Shown in pieces: positions 8,634 through 16,625 of a stretch of 64,000 nucleotides of DNA. Source of the stretch: an uncultured Rhodopila sp. (GTDB lineage: Bacteria > Pseudomonadota > Alphaproteobacteria > Acetobacterales > Acetobacteraceae). Within the stretch, counting starts at the first letter, position 1. Every line of letters begins with the position of its first letter. The stretch spans positions 62,001-126,000 of the forward strand of contig CAIZFE010000038.1 in assembly GCA_903932145.1 (NCBI GenBank), written 5' to 3'. The notes under the pieces were generated by a model. It ran no database searches. It saw nothing but the letters and a program-made list of their open reading frames with translations, and was not told the DNA's origin. Made by a program: the position numbers and the translations under genes.

Positions 8634-9766
8634 CTCGTGGTCTCCACCGTGGCGGGTTCCACTGTCTGGCCGGGCACCGCGCGTTGCAGTCCATCGACGA
8701 TAACCAGATCGTCCGGCGACAGGCCGGTTTCGATCACCCGCAGAGTTCCCTGCATCGGGCCGGTCGTCACATGCTTCTGCGCGACCACGTGATCGGCGCC
8801 GACGACCAGGACATACCGGCCGCCCTGATCAGCCCCGAGCGCGGCGTCGGGCACCAGCAACGCGTCGATGCCGGTTTCAAGCGGCACCCGCACGCGGGCG
8901 AAATAACCCGGCAGCAGGACCCCATCGGCGTTGTCCAGCACCCCGCGCGCCGACAGCGTCCCGGTTCCGGGATCGACCATCGGCGCGACGTAATCCATGT
9001 GGCCGGCATGGGGGAAGCCGGTTTCGCCTTGCAGGCCGATCTCGACCGGGATGGCCCTGATATCCTCGCCGCGACGGCCCGCCCGGGTGGCATTGCCGCG
9101 GATGCGGAGGACTTCTTGCTCGCTGACGTTGAAGATGACGTTCATCGGCTGCATCTGCACGATGGTGGCCAGTTTCGTGGGGGACGTTCCCACCAGATCG
9201 CCGATCGACACCAGATGCGCCGACACCCGGCCGCTGAACGGCGCCATCACCCGCGTGTAGCTGTAATTGATGGCGGCAAGCTGGGTGTTAGCCGCCGCCT
9301 GTGCCACGTTGGCCTGCGCACTGTCCCGTTGGGCGCGCGCGTCGTCCAGGTTCTGCACCGATGCCACCGCCCCCCGTTGCAACGATTCCTGCCTGGCGAA
9401 ATTGGTCTGGGCATTGACGAGCTGGGCCTGAGCGGACGCCTCGGCCGCCTGCGCCTGCTGCAATTTCGCCTGGTACGGTAGCGGTTCGATGGTGAACAGG
9501 ACGTCACCGGTCCTGGCCGGCGCACCATCCGTATAGCTGATTGCCTGCACAAACCCCTGGATGCGCGCCACCAAATCGACCGACGCCACCGCGGCGGTGT
9601 TGCCGGTCGCTTCCAGGTAACGGGTGATCTTCTGCTGCACCGGCCGGGCTCCACTGACCTTCGGTGGCGGGGGCGGCACGTACTGGTTGGATTTTTTGCA
9701 TCCGGCCACCACAAGAATCAGGGCCGTGAACGCCGCGTATCCGGCCAGATTGTGACGTTGCAGCAT
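8630..9766 (-). CDS. RND efflux periplasmic adaptor lipoprotein
   Basis: A 378-residue membrane-fusion protein (AcrA/MexA type) joining the inner-membrane pump to the outer-membrane channel. The N terminus carries a lipoprotein signal with lipobox 'VVAGC' at about 19-23 followed by 'KKSNQY', so it should be anchored in the inner membrane. A lipoyl half-motif ('LVARIQGFVQAISY'), an alanine/glutamine-rich coiled-coil hairpin (about 95-170) and the second lipoyl half ('TRVMAPFSGRVSAHLV') follow in the canonical order, then the beta-barrel and membrane-proximal domains. It is first gene of the two-gene operon and is coupled to the pump by an ATGA overlap. Confidence 0.94.
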   Translation of the reverse strand: MLQRHNLAGYAAFTALILVVAGCKKSNQYVPPPPPKVSGARPVQQKITRYLEATGNTAAVASVDLVARIQGFVQAISYTDGAPARTGDVLFTIEPLPYQAKLQQAQAAEASAQAQLVNAQTNFARQESLQRGAVASVQNLDDARAQRDSAQANVAQAAANTQLAAINYSYTRVMAPFSGRVSAHLVSIGDLVGTSPTKLATIVQMQPMNVIFNVSEQEVLRIRGNATRAGRRGEDIRAIPVEIGLQGETGFPHAGHMDYVAPMVDPGTGTLSARGVLDNADGVLLPGYFARVRVPLETGIDALLVPDAALGADQGGRYVLVVGADHVVAQKHVTTGPMQGTLRVIETGLSPDDLVIVDGLQRAVPGQTVEPATVETTR

Positions 9767-10456
9767 TATCTGGCCGCTCCTGGTTGGTTGGGGCGAAGGA
9801 TAGGCAGGATCGGCATCGTCCCGCCAGACCCTGCCTTACGGAGCAGGGCAATTGCACTTCAAAGGCTGGTCCGCCGACGACACGTTATGAAGCGGCCGAA
9901 GGAGGCATTTTTTGAAGGCGGATGAAGGCGCCTCCATCCAACCGAACCCCAGTGCATACGGCCCCGGTGCGCGCGGTATCGGGGCAGCATCTGGCCGACC
10001 TACCGGTCAAAGAGTCAATGATATCAAGGATGGCAAATGATAAGATTCGGAAGCGACCGGCTGCGTAGCGAAGGTTCGAACGCCTGCGATCACTCCGGCG
10101 TACGAACGGCGAGCGATGCCCGGTCATCATTTGCCATCCTTGATATCATTGATTCATAGTCACTGGATTGCTTGCTCCCCGCGAAACAACGCTCCTGATT
10201 GGAGCACGCCTCACGGCAAGTGGCCCCGGGGCACGATCCCCGGCAGGGTTGAATTCTCAAATGCGATAGCCCCGCCTTACGGAGTGATACCGCTACCATC
10301 TAAAAATATCTGTTGTGCAGTGCGCAAAAGCCGGCCTAGGCTTGGTTACTACCCTGATGGCTGGCCTCCCCGGGATACGCCGGACCCGGGCAGGCGTTAT
10401 CGCAACGACGACAGTCGTTCGCATGCCAGATCGGCGCCTTTACTGGGAGTAATGAC
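9767..10456. other. 690-bp region without a convincing gene
   Basis: This spacer separates the efflux operon (leftward) from a small rightward gene, so it must hold promoters for both. It contains the 138-bp palindromic element described separately. Short frames exist on both strands but lack ribosome sites and family resemblance. A perfect 6-base inverted repeat (AACGAC/GTCGTT) lies near 10403-10418, close to the downstream gene. No transposase is recognisable. Confidence 0.6.
10015..10152. repeat. Palindromic element with perfect 27-bp inverted repeats
   Basis: Arms 10015-10041 and 10126-10152 are exact reverse complements over 27 bases and are markedly more AT-rich than the surroundings. 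The 84-base centre holds a nested inverted repeat (TTCGAACGCC at 10075-10084 against GGCGTACGAA at 10098-10107, one mismatch) plus GACCGG/CCGGTC next to the arms, so the whole unit can fold as one long branched hairpin. There is no obvious target-site duplication. It could be a MITE-like element, a transcribed structured RNA or a bidirectional terminator; the sequence alone does not decide. Confidence 0.85.
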
Positions 10457-10624
10457 ATGTCAGACTCGCCTGGAACGAAAATCAGCGCCAAATCCGACAC
10501 CCCGAAGTCCGCCCGGGGTCCTGGTCCCGATGAGGAGCGGATGGAGGATGAAGAGAAAATCCTCGCTGGACGCTACGACGTTAACTACCCCGCCATGCTA
10601 ACGAAGGATGTGCCGGGCGGTTGA
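10457..10624 (+). CDS. Small acidic hypothetical protein
   Basis: A 55-residue frame that starts with ATG after a good ribosome site (TGGGAG, 8 bases upstream) and is rich in charged residues: a Lys/Ser/Pro-rich first third ('GTKISAKSDTPKSARGPG') and an acidic middle ('PDEERMEDEEKIL'), ending 'YDVNYPAMLTKDVPGG'. No signal peptide or membrane segment is visible; it looks soluble and probably partly disordered. I do not recognise the family. It is convergent with the CoA-transferase gene and sits downstream of the palindromic element. The ribosome site and protein-like composition are the main support. Confidence 0.55.
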   Translation: MSDSPGTKISAKSDTPKSARGPGPDEERMEDEEKILAGRYDVNYPAMLTKDVPGG

Positions 10625-10757
10625 CGGTAAACTCCCCCCGCCTTGGCGCCCCGACGATGGCTGCAATGTCGGCGTTCAATCGGCGGGTGGGAGATCGTGG
10701 TTCCATTTTATATTTCTTAACTTCCAGTATTGTCGAAGACTGATCCCGATATTCCGC

Positions 10758-12167
10758 TTATTCCCGATCGGGCCATACCGGCGGATGATATCCAAGCGGA
10801 ACGGCTGACCGCGCCCACCGGGGCTTCGTTTCTGACATTTGCACGACGGGTCCCAAATGCCGCAGACGGCCGGACGGGGTGTCGCTTTCAATCGACCAAC
10901 GAGCCAATTCCTGTTCGGTAAACTCTTCCGGAACACCCTGTAGAGCAGCGGCCGGTGTCTCGCCCAGATCGACGATCCATTTGCCGACCTGCGCCAGGGA
11001 TATCCGAACCATCCAGCTCCCCCCCTCCTCCGCCCGGCGTTTCAGGGCGATCATTGCGCCGGCCGCCATCAGGTAGCCGGTGCAGTAATCGATCGCCGAG
11101 ACCGGATAGAATTGCGGTCCCGGCGTCTTGCCCGGAACGATTTCGGCCTGTCTGGCGGTTATGCCGCTGACGCTTTGCACGACGGTGTCGAACCCGCGCC
11201 GCGATGCCCACGGGCCGGTATGACCGAACGCACACAGCGACACATAGACCAGACCGGGCCGGATTGCGGCCAGTTCCTCCGGCGACAGACCGCGCGCACC
11301 GAGTGTGCCCGGACGATAGCCCTGGGAGAACACGTCAGCCTGACGCACCAGATCACGCAGCGTATCGACGTTCTGTTGTTCACGCAGATCGAGATACGTG
11401 GACAGCTTGCCGTGCCCGGTGTCGAGTTCCTGGTAACCCAAATTCGGCAGATGCGGCGCGCTGATCTTCATCACGTCGGCACCGTGTTCGGCCAATGTGC
11501 GAGCGCAGGTCGGGCCGGCCAGGACGCGCGTGACGTCCACGACTCGGAAGCCCGAGAGCGGACGATCGCCGGCGGGAAGCGGTTCCGGAGGCGAGTCGCC
11601 GATCCGCACGATTTCCATCAGCGGCAGAGCCGCGATCGCTTTCGCCTGCGGGTGGGCCGCCCATTCGGTGTGCGTGCGCACCATGCCGCCGACGCCTTTG
11701 GCGGCAACCAGGGCTTCCTCCAGGTCGGCGGCGTTCCAGCTGGCGACGGCTTTGGTGACCGCCTCACGGCTTTCCTCACAGCCGAGCACCTGAAGGGCGA
11801 TGGCACGGTGGTTGGGGAAATTGGCGTGAACGTAGCTCCAGCGGCCATCTTTGGTCGGGTAGAAGCCCATGATCGAATTGCGGCCGGCGGAGATCGCGCC
11901 GTCACCCACCTTCAGATAGTGGCCGCTGCGTAGGGATGCCGTCGCCTGACGGACATCGACGGCAATGGTTTGCGAGCGGCCGGTGCGCTGTTCCCACAAA
12001 TCGGCAGCGGCAAGACCGGTGGCGGCGAGGGTGGCCGCGCCGGCCACGCCGATCCGGAACGGAGTCGGCAGGATCGGATCGGTGCCACCCGTAAAGGTGA
12101 CCGAATCCGCTCGGTCGGCGGACCAACCGGCGCTGGGGAAAATGGTGCGAAGGGCAGCATGCGGCAT
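10758..12167 (-). CDS. CaiB/BaiF-family CoA-transferase
   Basis: A 469-residue family III CoA-transferase, which moves CoA between carboxylic acids. The start at 12167 is chosen because family-like sequence begins there; the frame extends 99 bases further up with no resemblance. The Rossmann entry 'RVVDVTRVLAGPTCARTLAE' with 'HGADVMKI' lies near residue 195 rather than at the N terminus, and the usual active-site Asp region 'VSAIDYCTGYLMAAGA' follows near 375. The first 190 residues ('GFYPTKDGRWSYVHANFP', 'EWAAHPQAKAIAALP') resemble the part that normally comes after it, so the halves appear in permuted order. Substrate unknown. Confidence 0.85.
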   Translation of the reverse strand: MPHAALRTIFPSAGWSADRADSVTFTGGTDPILPTPFRIGVAGAATLAATGLAAADLWEQRTGRSQTIAVDVRQATASLRSGHYLKVGDGAISAGRNSIMGFYPTKDGRWSYVHANFPNHRAIALQVLGCEESREAVTKAVASWNAADLEEALVAAKGVGGMVRTHTEWAAHPQAKAIAALPLMEIVRIGDSPPEPLPAGDRPLSGFRVVDVTRVLAGPTCARTLAEHGADVMKISAPHLPNLGYQELDTGHGKLSTYLDLREQQNVDTLRDLVRQADVFSQGYRPGTLGARGLSPEELAAIRPGLVYVSLCAFGHTGPWASRRGFDTVVQSVSGITARQAEIVPGKTPGPQFYPVSAIDYCTGYLMAAGAMIALKRRAEEGGSWMVRISLAQVGKWIVDLGETPAAALQGVPEEFTEQELARWSIESDTPSGRLRHLGPVVQMSETKPRWARSAVPLGYHPPVWPDRE

Positions 12168-12362
12168 GATGGATTTCCCGGTCCCGTTATTCTTCCGGGT
12201 CCGATCATGCCGCAGTTCCGGCTCAGCGCAAACCGAGGGTCTTGAGGAAATTGAAAACGTGGCCATACGAAGGCCATGTCGACTAACTCGACTGACTGCG
12301 TGAGATTATGCGCGACCTGCCCCACCGGGGCGCCACGATGTGCCGTAACCCATGCAAGGGAA

Positions 12363-12437
<75 letters not shown>

Positions 12438-12496
12438 GCCGGGGGGTAACTGGCGGGGCCGTTACCTAGCCCGTCGGTTCCCCGCGCGCAAGCCTG

Positions 12497-13363
12497 TTAA
12501 TTCTGCATGCCCCAACGACGCACCGTCCGGTTCTCGATCGTGCGGAACACGACGTTTTCCACCAGCAAGCCAATCATGATGATCGTCAGCAGGCCGGCAA
12601 ACACCTCAGGGATATCGAGCTGATTTTTGCTCTCGAAGATATACCAGCCCAGCCCGCCCTTGCCCGAGGCCACGCCGAACACCAGCTCCGCCGCGATCAA
12701 CGTGCGCCAGGCGAAGGCCCAGCCAATCTTCAAACCCGCCAAAATCGAGGGAAACGCCGCCGGGATCAGGATTTTCAACACCAGTGGCAGGCCGGACAGC
12801 CCATAATTCCGCCCCACCATGCGCAGCGTCTGCGACACACCCCGGAACCCGGCGTGGGTGTTCAGCGCCACCGCCCACAGCACGGAATGCACCAGCACGA
12901 ACACCAGACTGCCAATTCCCAACCCGAACCAGATCAGCGCCAGCGGCAGCAACGCGATCGCCGGCAGCGGGTTGAACATCGCCGTCATGGTTTCCAGGAA
13001 ATCTGTCCCGATTCGCGTGGTGATCGCCAACACCGTCAGGATGCCCGCCAACGCCACGCCCGTGCTGAACCCGATTGCCAGCACTTGCAACGACGCCCAG
13101 GCCCTGTCGGGCAGCACGCCGGAGCTGACACCCTCCCACCACGCCGTAATGGTCGCGGTGAACGTCGGAACCAGCAGTTCGTTGTCCAGATGCCGGGCGT
13201 ACAGCTCCCACAGGATGATCAGGACAACGATCAGGAAGACTTTTCGCAGCCAGACCTGATTGTAAAGGCGTTCGAACAATGTCAGCGGCTTTTCGATGAT
13301 GCCGAAATCCTGCGCCCCACGGGGGGTTTGGACGATTTCCGGTCTCAGAATAATGTCAGACAT
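12497..13363 (-). CDS. ABC transporter permease, SsuC/TauC type
   Basis: A 288-residue inner-membrane permease for nitrate/sulfonate/taurine-type import systems. It has one helix near residues 45-65 and about five more in the BPD_transp_1 domain; the 'FNPLPAIALLPLALIWFGLG' stretch and the cytoplasmic EAA loop ('RMVGRNYGLSGLPLVLKILIP') that docks onto the ATPase are visible. The start at 13363 overlaps the end of the ATPase gene by 8 bases, which marks them as one operon. No periplasmic binding protein gene is adjacent, so substrate cannot be assigned. Confidence 0.92.
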   Translation of the reverse strand: MSDIILRPEIVQTPRGAQDFGIIEKPLTLFERLYNQVWLRKVFLIVVLIILWELYARHLDNELLVPTFTATITAWWEGVSSGVLPDRAWASLQVLAIGFSTGVALAGILTVLAITTRIGTDFLETMTAMFNPLPAIALLPLALIWFGLGIGSLVFVLVHSVLWAVALNTHAGFRGVSQTLRMVGRNYGLSGLPLVLKILIPAAFPSILAGLKIGWAFAWRTLIAAELVFGVASGKGGLGWYIFESKNQLDIPEVFAGLLTIIMIGLLVENVVFRTIENRTVRRWGMQN

Positions 13364-14144
13364 GCGCGTCCTCCTCCACCCGGTCGGCGAACAGCATCCC
13401 GTGAATCCGAGCCTCCAGCGCCGCGATCGATGCTCTGTCAGCATCCGCCGGCAGGCTGTTGAGTTCCGCCTTCACCTGCCCGGGATGCGGCGACAGCAGC
13501 AGGATGCGATTGCCGATCTTCACGGCCTCGGGAATCGAGTGGGTCACGAACAGCACCGTGAATTTCGTTTCATCCCACAGTGCCAGCAACTCCTCCTGCA
13601 TCTGACGGCGGGTCAGCGCGTCCAGCGCGGCGAACGGCTCATCCATCAGCAGGATATCCGGCTCCATCGCCATGCCGCGCGCGATGGCGACGCGCTGCTT
13701 CATGCCGCCCGACAGGGTGTGAGGATACGCATCGGCGAACCGCGTCAGATGCACCTTTTCGATATACTGCATGGCCTTTTCGTCGGCCGCCTTGCCCTTC
13801 AGCTTGCCGGACGTCTCCAGCGCGAACACCACGTTCTGACGGACGGTCTTCCAGGGCAGAAGCTGGTCGAACTCCTGAAACACCATCATCCGGTCGGGAC
13901 CGGGTTTGACGATGCGCTGGCCCTTCAGGTGAATTTCCCCCTCGGTCGGCGCCATGTAGCCGCCGACGGCCTTTAATAGCGTCGATTTTCCGCAGCCGGA
14001 TGGACCGAGCAGAATGAACCGGTCGGAACGGAGGACGGAAAAATCGACGCGGTAGGTGGCCGTGACCAGATGGTCGCGGGTCTTGTACTGGAGCGTGACG
14101 CCGCGCACGTCGAGCAGCGGGTGGGGTGGGCTGAGATCTGGCAT
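13356..14144 (-). CDS. ABC transporter ATP-binding protein, SsuB/TauB type
   Basis: A 262-residue ATPase partner of the adjacent permease. Walker A 'GPSGCGKST', Q-loop 'MVFQEFDQLLPWKT', signature 'LSGGMKQRVAIARGMA', Walker B 'ILLMDEPFAALD' and the switch His in 'FVTHSIPEA' are all present and spaced normally, so it should be active. The start at 14144 follows an AGGA box 6 bases upstream. Order is ATPase then permease, with overlapping ends. The usual third component, a periplasmic binding protein, is missing from this locus. Confidence 0.94.
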   Translation of the reverse strand: MPDLSPPHPLLDVRGVTLQYKTRDHLVTATYRVDFSVLRSDRFILLGPSGCGKSTLLKAVGGYMAPTEGEIHLKGQRIVKPGPDRMMVFQEFDQLLPWKTVRQNVVFALETSGKLKGKAADEKAMQYIEKVHLTRFADAYPHTLSGGMKQRVAIARGMAMEPDILLMDEPFAALDALTRRQMQEELLALWDETKFTVLFVTHSIPEAVKIGNRILLLSPHPGQVKAELNSLPADADRASIAALEARIHGMLFADRVEEDAHV

Positions 14145-14211
14145 TCCGGTCCTGGACGTTTTTTGATTTGTGGATCGGAGCATACAGGGCTGGGGGGCGT
14201 TGGCGAGTGGG

Positions 14212-14602
14212 CTAGACGTTCGCTTTAGAGCCACCCAGTTTCGCCGCCACAACATCGACGAAGCGCTTCGCCGAAGCAATCGCATTGACCGCGTCCTCCG
14301 GGCTGGTCACCGCCGCCTCGCCGATCCCATAGTCTGCGTCGGTCTGGAATTCGTAACCGCTCGCCAGGATCACCGAAAACCAGTCCAATTCGGGATCAAA
14401 GCGCGCGATATTGGAGAACTCCGACCGCACACCCCGATGTGTTTTCATCGCTCTGTCCCGGCGTTCGAAAATCAGTGCCTCAGCCGCATGAAACGCCGCC
14501 ATAAGCCTCTCGGGCCGCGACATCTGCTACTCCGGCAGCCAATATTGTTGCGGCATGGGCAAGGCATCGTGCCGCCTTCCGCAAGTAGCCTGCGGTCCCG
14601 GT
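14212..14602 (-). pseudogene. HEPN-domain gene, frameshifted (partner of MNT gene)
   Basis: The C-terminal 96 residues ('MAAFHAAEALIFERRDR' through 'AKRFVDVVAAKLGG') match HEPN-domain proteins that pair with minimal nucleotidyltransferases. The typical N-terminal helix is also encoded, but in another frame: 'YLRKAARCLAHAATILAAG' and 'VADVAAREAY' run to about 14501, where the reading must shift to continue into 'MAAFHAAE'. A two-base loss (or one-base gain) at 14500-14503 explains this. The in-frame ATG at 14523 would give only a truncated protein, preceded by a TAG two codons earlier. No ATG opens the N-terminal frame; TTG at 14584 is the only nearby candidate. The break falls inside the Arg-to-His region of the domain, so activity is unlikely. 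Confidence 0.75.
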
Positions 14603-14604
14603 CC

Positions 14605-14928
14605 TTAAAGATCGATTCCGTCGCGACGGATTTCGTGCATCAAGGGCGTAGGAAGATCGTAAGCGCCAGCGGCAAACGGTTTGGCCGACACAACTTCACC
14701 GGTATCGAACAGTATCTGCGTCGTTATTTTCGCTAATGTTCCGATTTCGGCCCACCGCTGCCCTGGATCGCGTACAAATACAGCGATGTCGTAATCAGAG
14801 TCGTGCTGCCAATCGTCGCGTGCGCGCGAGCCGAACAGGACGACCCGCTCAACGCGACTGCCATATACCAGATCAACGTCCGACCGAAAGCGTGTCAGCA
14901 CCGGGTCGGCGAAAGTCGCCGCTGCCAT
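14605..14928 (-). CDS. Minimal nucleotidyltransferase (MNT) domain protein
   Basis: A 107-residue protein with the polymerase-beta-type nucleotidyltransferase signature: 'VVLFGSRARDDWQHDSDYD' supplies the GS motif and the paired Asp residues that bind metal. In MNT/HEPN modules (type VII toxin-antitoxin, HepT/MntA) this enzyme AMPylates and silences the HEPN RNase. It lies directly upstream of the HEPN gene on the same strand, the usual order, but that partner is frameshifted. The antitoxin-like gene therefore appears intact and orphaned. Confidence 0.85.
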   Translation of the reverse strand: MAAATFADPVLTRFRSDVDLVYGSRVERVVLFGSRARDDWQHDSDYDIAVFVRDPGQRWAEIGTLAKITTQILFDTGEVVSAKPFAAGAYDLPTPLMHEIRRDGIDL

Positions 14929-15067
14929 GTCCTTGGGGCCTCAAGTTCTCGGCGTCACATTATCCAATTGGATAGGTCTACCGCAAATGCCGCATCCCGA
15001 TTCGGCGGCCGGCTGCCTTGACCTAATCCCTCCATTCGCCACAGTGCCCAAACAGGAGGAACCAATC

Positions 15068-15868
15068 ATGTCCGAAATCCGCACGATCCTGCGCAACCAC
15101 ATGAAGGAAAAACTGGCCCGCAATGAGGTCGTGGCCTCGATGACCGTTCGCTTCGCGCGCTCGATCGAGATCGCTCAGATCGCGAAATCCGCTGGTTTCG
15201 ACACGCTGTATGTGGATCTGGAGCACAACACGCTGTCGATCGACACCTGCTGCCAGATATGCATCAGCGCCCAGCAGATCGGCATCACGCCGCTAGTGCG
15301 CGTGCCGGCGAACACGCCCGATTATATTTGCCGTGTGCTGGACGGCGGCGCGATGGGAGTCATCACCCCGCACATCCGCTCCGCCGCCGAGGCCCGCGCC
15401 ATGGTCGAACTGGTCAAATTCCCTCCGCTCGGGCAACGCTCCGCCGGTGGGGCGCTGTCGCAGTATGGCTACCGCAGCTTCCCGATGGCCGAGACAAACG
15501 CCGCGATGAACGATGCAACGTCGCTGATCGTCATGATGGAGACGGTCGCCGCACTGGACAACGTCGAAGACATCATCGCTGTCGAGGGCGTCGATATGCT
15601 GTTGATCGGCAGTAATGATCTATGCGCCGAGATGGGGATCGTCGGGCAATACGATCACCCCCGGCTGAAGGACGCCTTCGCCCGCTGCATCGCGGCGGCG
15701 GCAAAAGTTGGCAAGCATGTCGGCGTCGGCGGACTGGCCTCGCGCGACGATCTGATGACGCAGTTCGTGCAGATGGGGGCACGGTATGTCTCGACCGGCA
15801 CGGATCTGGCGTTCCTGATCGCCGCGTGCGGCCAGAAAGCGAAATTTGTGAAGGATATTGCGATTTAA
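15068..15868 (+). CDS. HpcH/HpaI-family aldolase
   Basis: A 266-residue class II (metal-dependent) aldolase of the HpcH/HpaI and citrate-lyase-beta superfamily, which cleaves 4-hydroxy-2-oxo acids to pyruvate and an aldehyde. Seen: 'DTLYVDLEHNTLS' on an early strand, the metal-binding Glu in 'IVMMETVAAL' and Asp in 'LIGSNDLCAEMG'. The start at 15068 is preceded by a strong AGGAGG box; the frame is open 141 bases farther up without family resemblance. Followed on the same strand by a cupin gene. Natural substrate unknown; the C2-C3 acid enzymes nearby suggest a hydroxy-oxo acid. Confidence 0.9.
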   Translation: MSEIRTILRNHMKEKLARNEVVASMTVRFARSIEIAQIAKSAGFDTLYVDLEHNTLSIDTCCQICISAQQIGITPLVRVPANTPDYICRVLDGGAMGVITPHIRSAAEARAMVELVKFPPLGQRSAGGALSQYGYRSFPMAETNAAMNDATSLIVMMETVAALDNVEDIIAVEGVDMLLIGSNDLCAEMGIVGQYDHPRLKDAFARCIAAAAKVGKHVGVGGLASRDDLMTQFVQMGARYVSTGTDLAFLIAACGQKAKFVKDIAI

Positions 15869-15967
15869 GCGTCCCCGGATGGAGTCAGAAATTGATAACA
15901 TTCGTTCAGGTCAATTCGCTAGATTTGCACTCACAAGACCGCACAGCGTACAAAGAGGAGAAAAGCA

Positions 15968-16366
15968 ATGGAAGCAGCACAGGCCCGGACAAAGGGCGCA
16001 CAACCTACCATTGGCGGTTCGACCTACATCAAACCGCAGGAGATTGACTGGGCACCGACGCAGTTCCCCGGCATCTCCATCAAAATGCTCTATGAGGACA
16101 AGGAAAAGGGTGAGATGACCTGCTTCCTGAAATGGGAACCCGGCGCGACGCTGCCCATGCACAAGCACGCCGAGATCGAGCAGTCCTATGTGATCGAGGG
16201 TTCGTTCTACGATCATGATGGCATCTGCCGCGCCGGCGAGTTCGTGTGGCGGAAGGTGGGGTCTTTCCACGCGACGCAGTCCGACGAAGGCGCCATCATA
16301 CTGGCGATCTATCGAAAACCCAACGTTTTCCAGAACAGCACGGGCTACACGCCCACAGGCAATTAA
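15968..16366 (+). CDS. Cupin-domain protein
   Basis: A 132-residue single-domain cupin. The first motif ('GATLPMHKHAEIEQSYVIEG') supplies two His and one Glu and the second ('WRKVGSFHATQSDEG') the third His, so the metal site is complete. A good ribosome site (AAGAGGAG) precedes ATG. Single cupins of this type, often annotated as acetylacetone-cleaving-like or anti-sigma ChrR-like, have varied roles; this one lacks the ChrR zinc motif at the N terminus. It follows the aldolase by 99 bases in the same direction and may belong to the same pathway. Confidence 0.85.
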   Translation: MEAAQARTKGAQPTIGGSTYIKPQEIDWAPTQFPGISIKMLYEDKEKGEMTCFLKWEPGATLPMHKHAEIEQSYVIEGSFYDHDGICRAGEFVWRKVGSFHATQSDEGAIILAIYRKPNVFQNSTGYTPTGN

Positions 16367-16409
16367 CAACAAATCTGTGTCGCAACCGGGAAGCTGTTCG
16401 CCCCAACAA

Positions 16410-16573
16410 AACGTTAAACGCGAGAAAGCCCGCGAATGCTTCCGGCAAAAGGCTTTGGCGTCATGGGCTGCCTATGAAGAAACCGGGCGGCACGTGCCGG
16501 CCCAAGAGGCCCGCGCATGGCTGAACTCCCGGGAAGCGAGGACACGGGCGAGCCACCTGAGTGCCACGCGTAA
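16410..16573 (+). pseudogene. Frameshifted antitoxin-like remnant
   Basis: One frame reads 'VKREKARECFRQKALASW', 'AAYEETGRHVPAQEARAWL' up to about 16523. Reading then continues best in the frame one base earlier: 'ELPGSEDTGEPPECHA' to a TAA at 16571-16573. Joined, these give the pattern W-x2-Y-x2-TG-x-H ... AWL ... EPPECH, which I recall from small alphaproteobacterial type II antitoxins. No ATG opens the first frame and no toxin gene flanks it, so it is probably a decayed half of a toxin-antitoxin pair. Family recall is from memory and moderate in certainty. Confidence 0.5.
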
Positions 16574-16625
16574 TCCTGACGGAAGGGGCATTCGCGGGAC
16601 TGGAGCGGTGCCCACCCCGTCAGAC

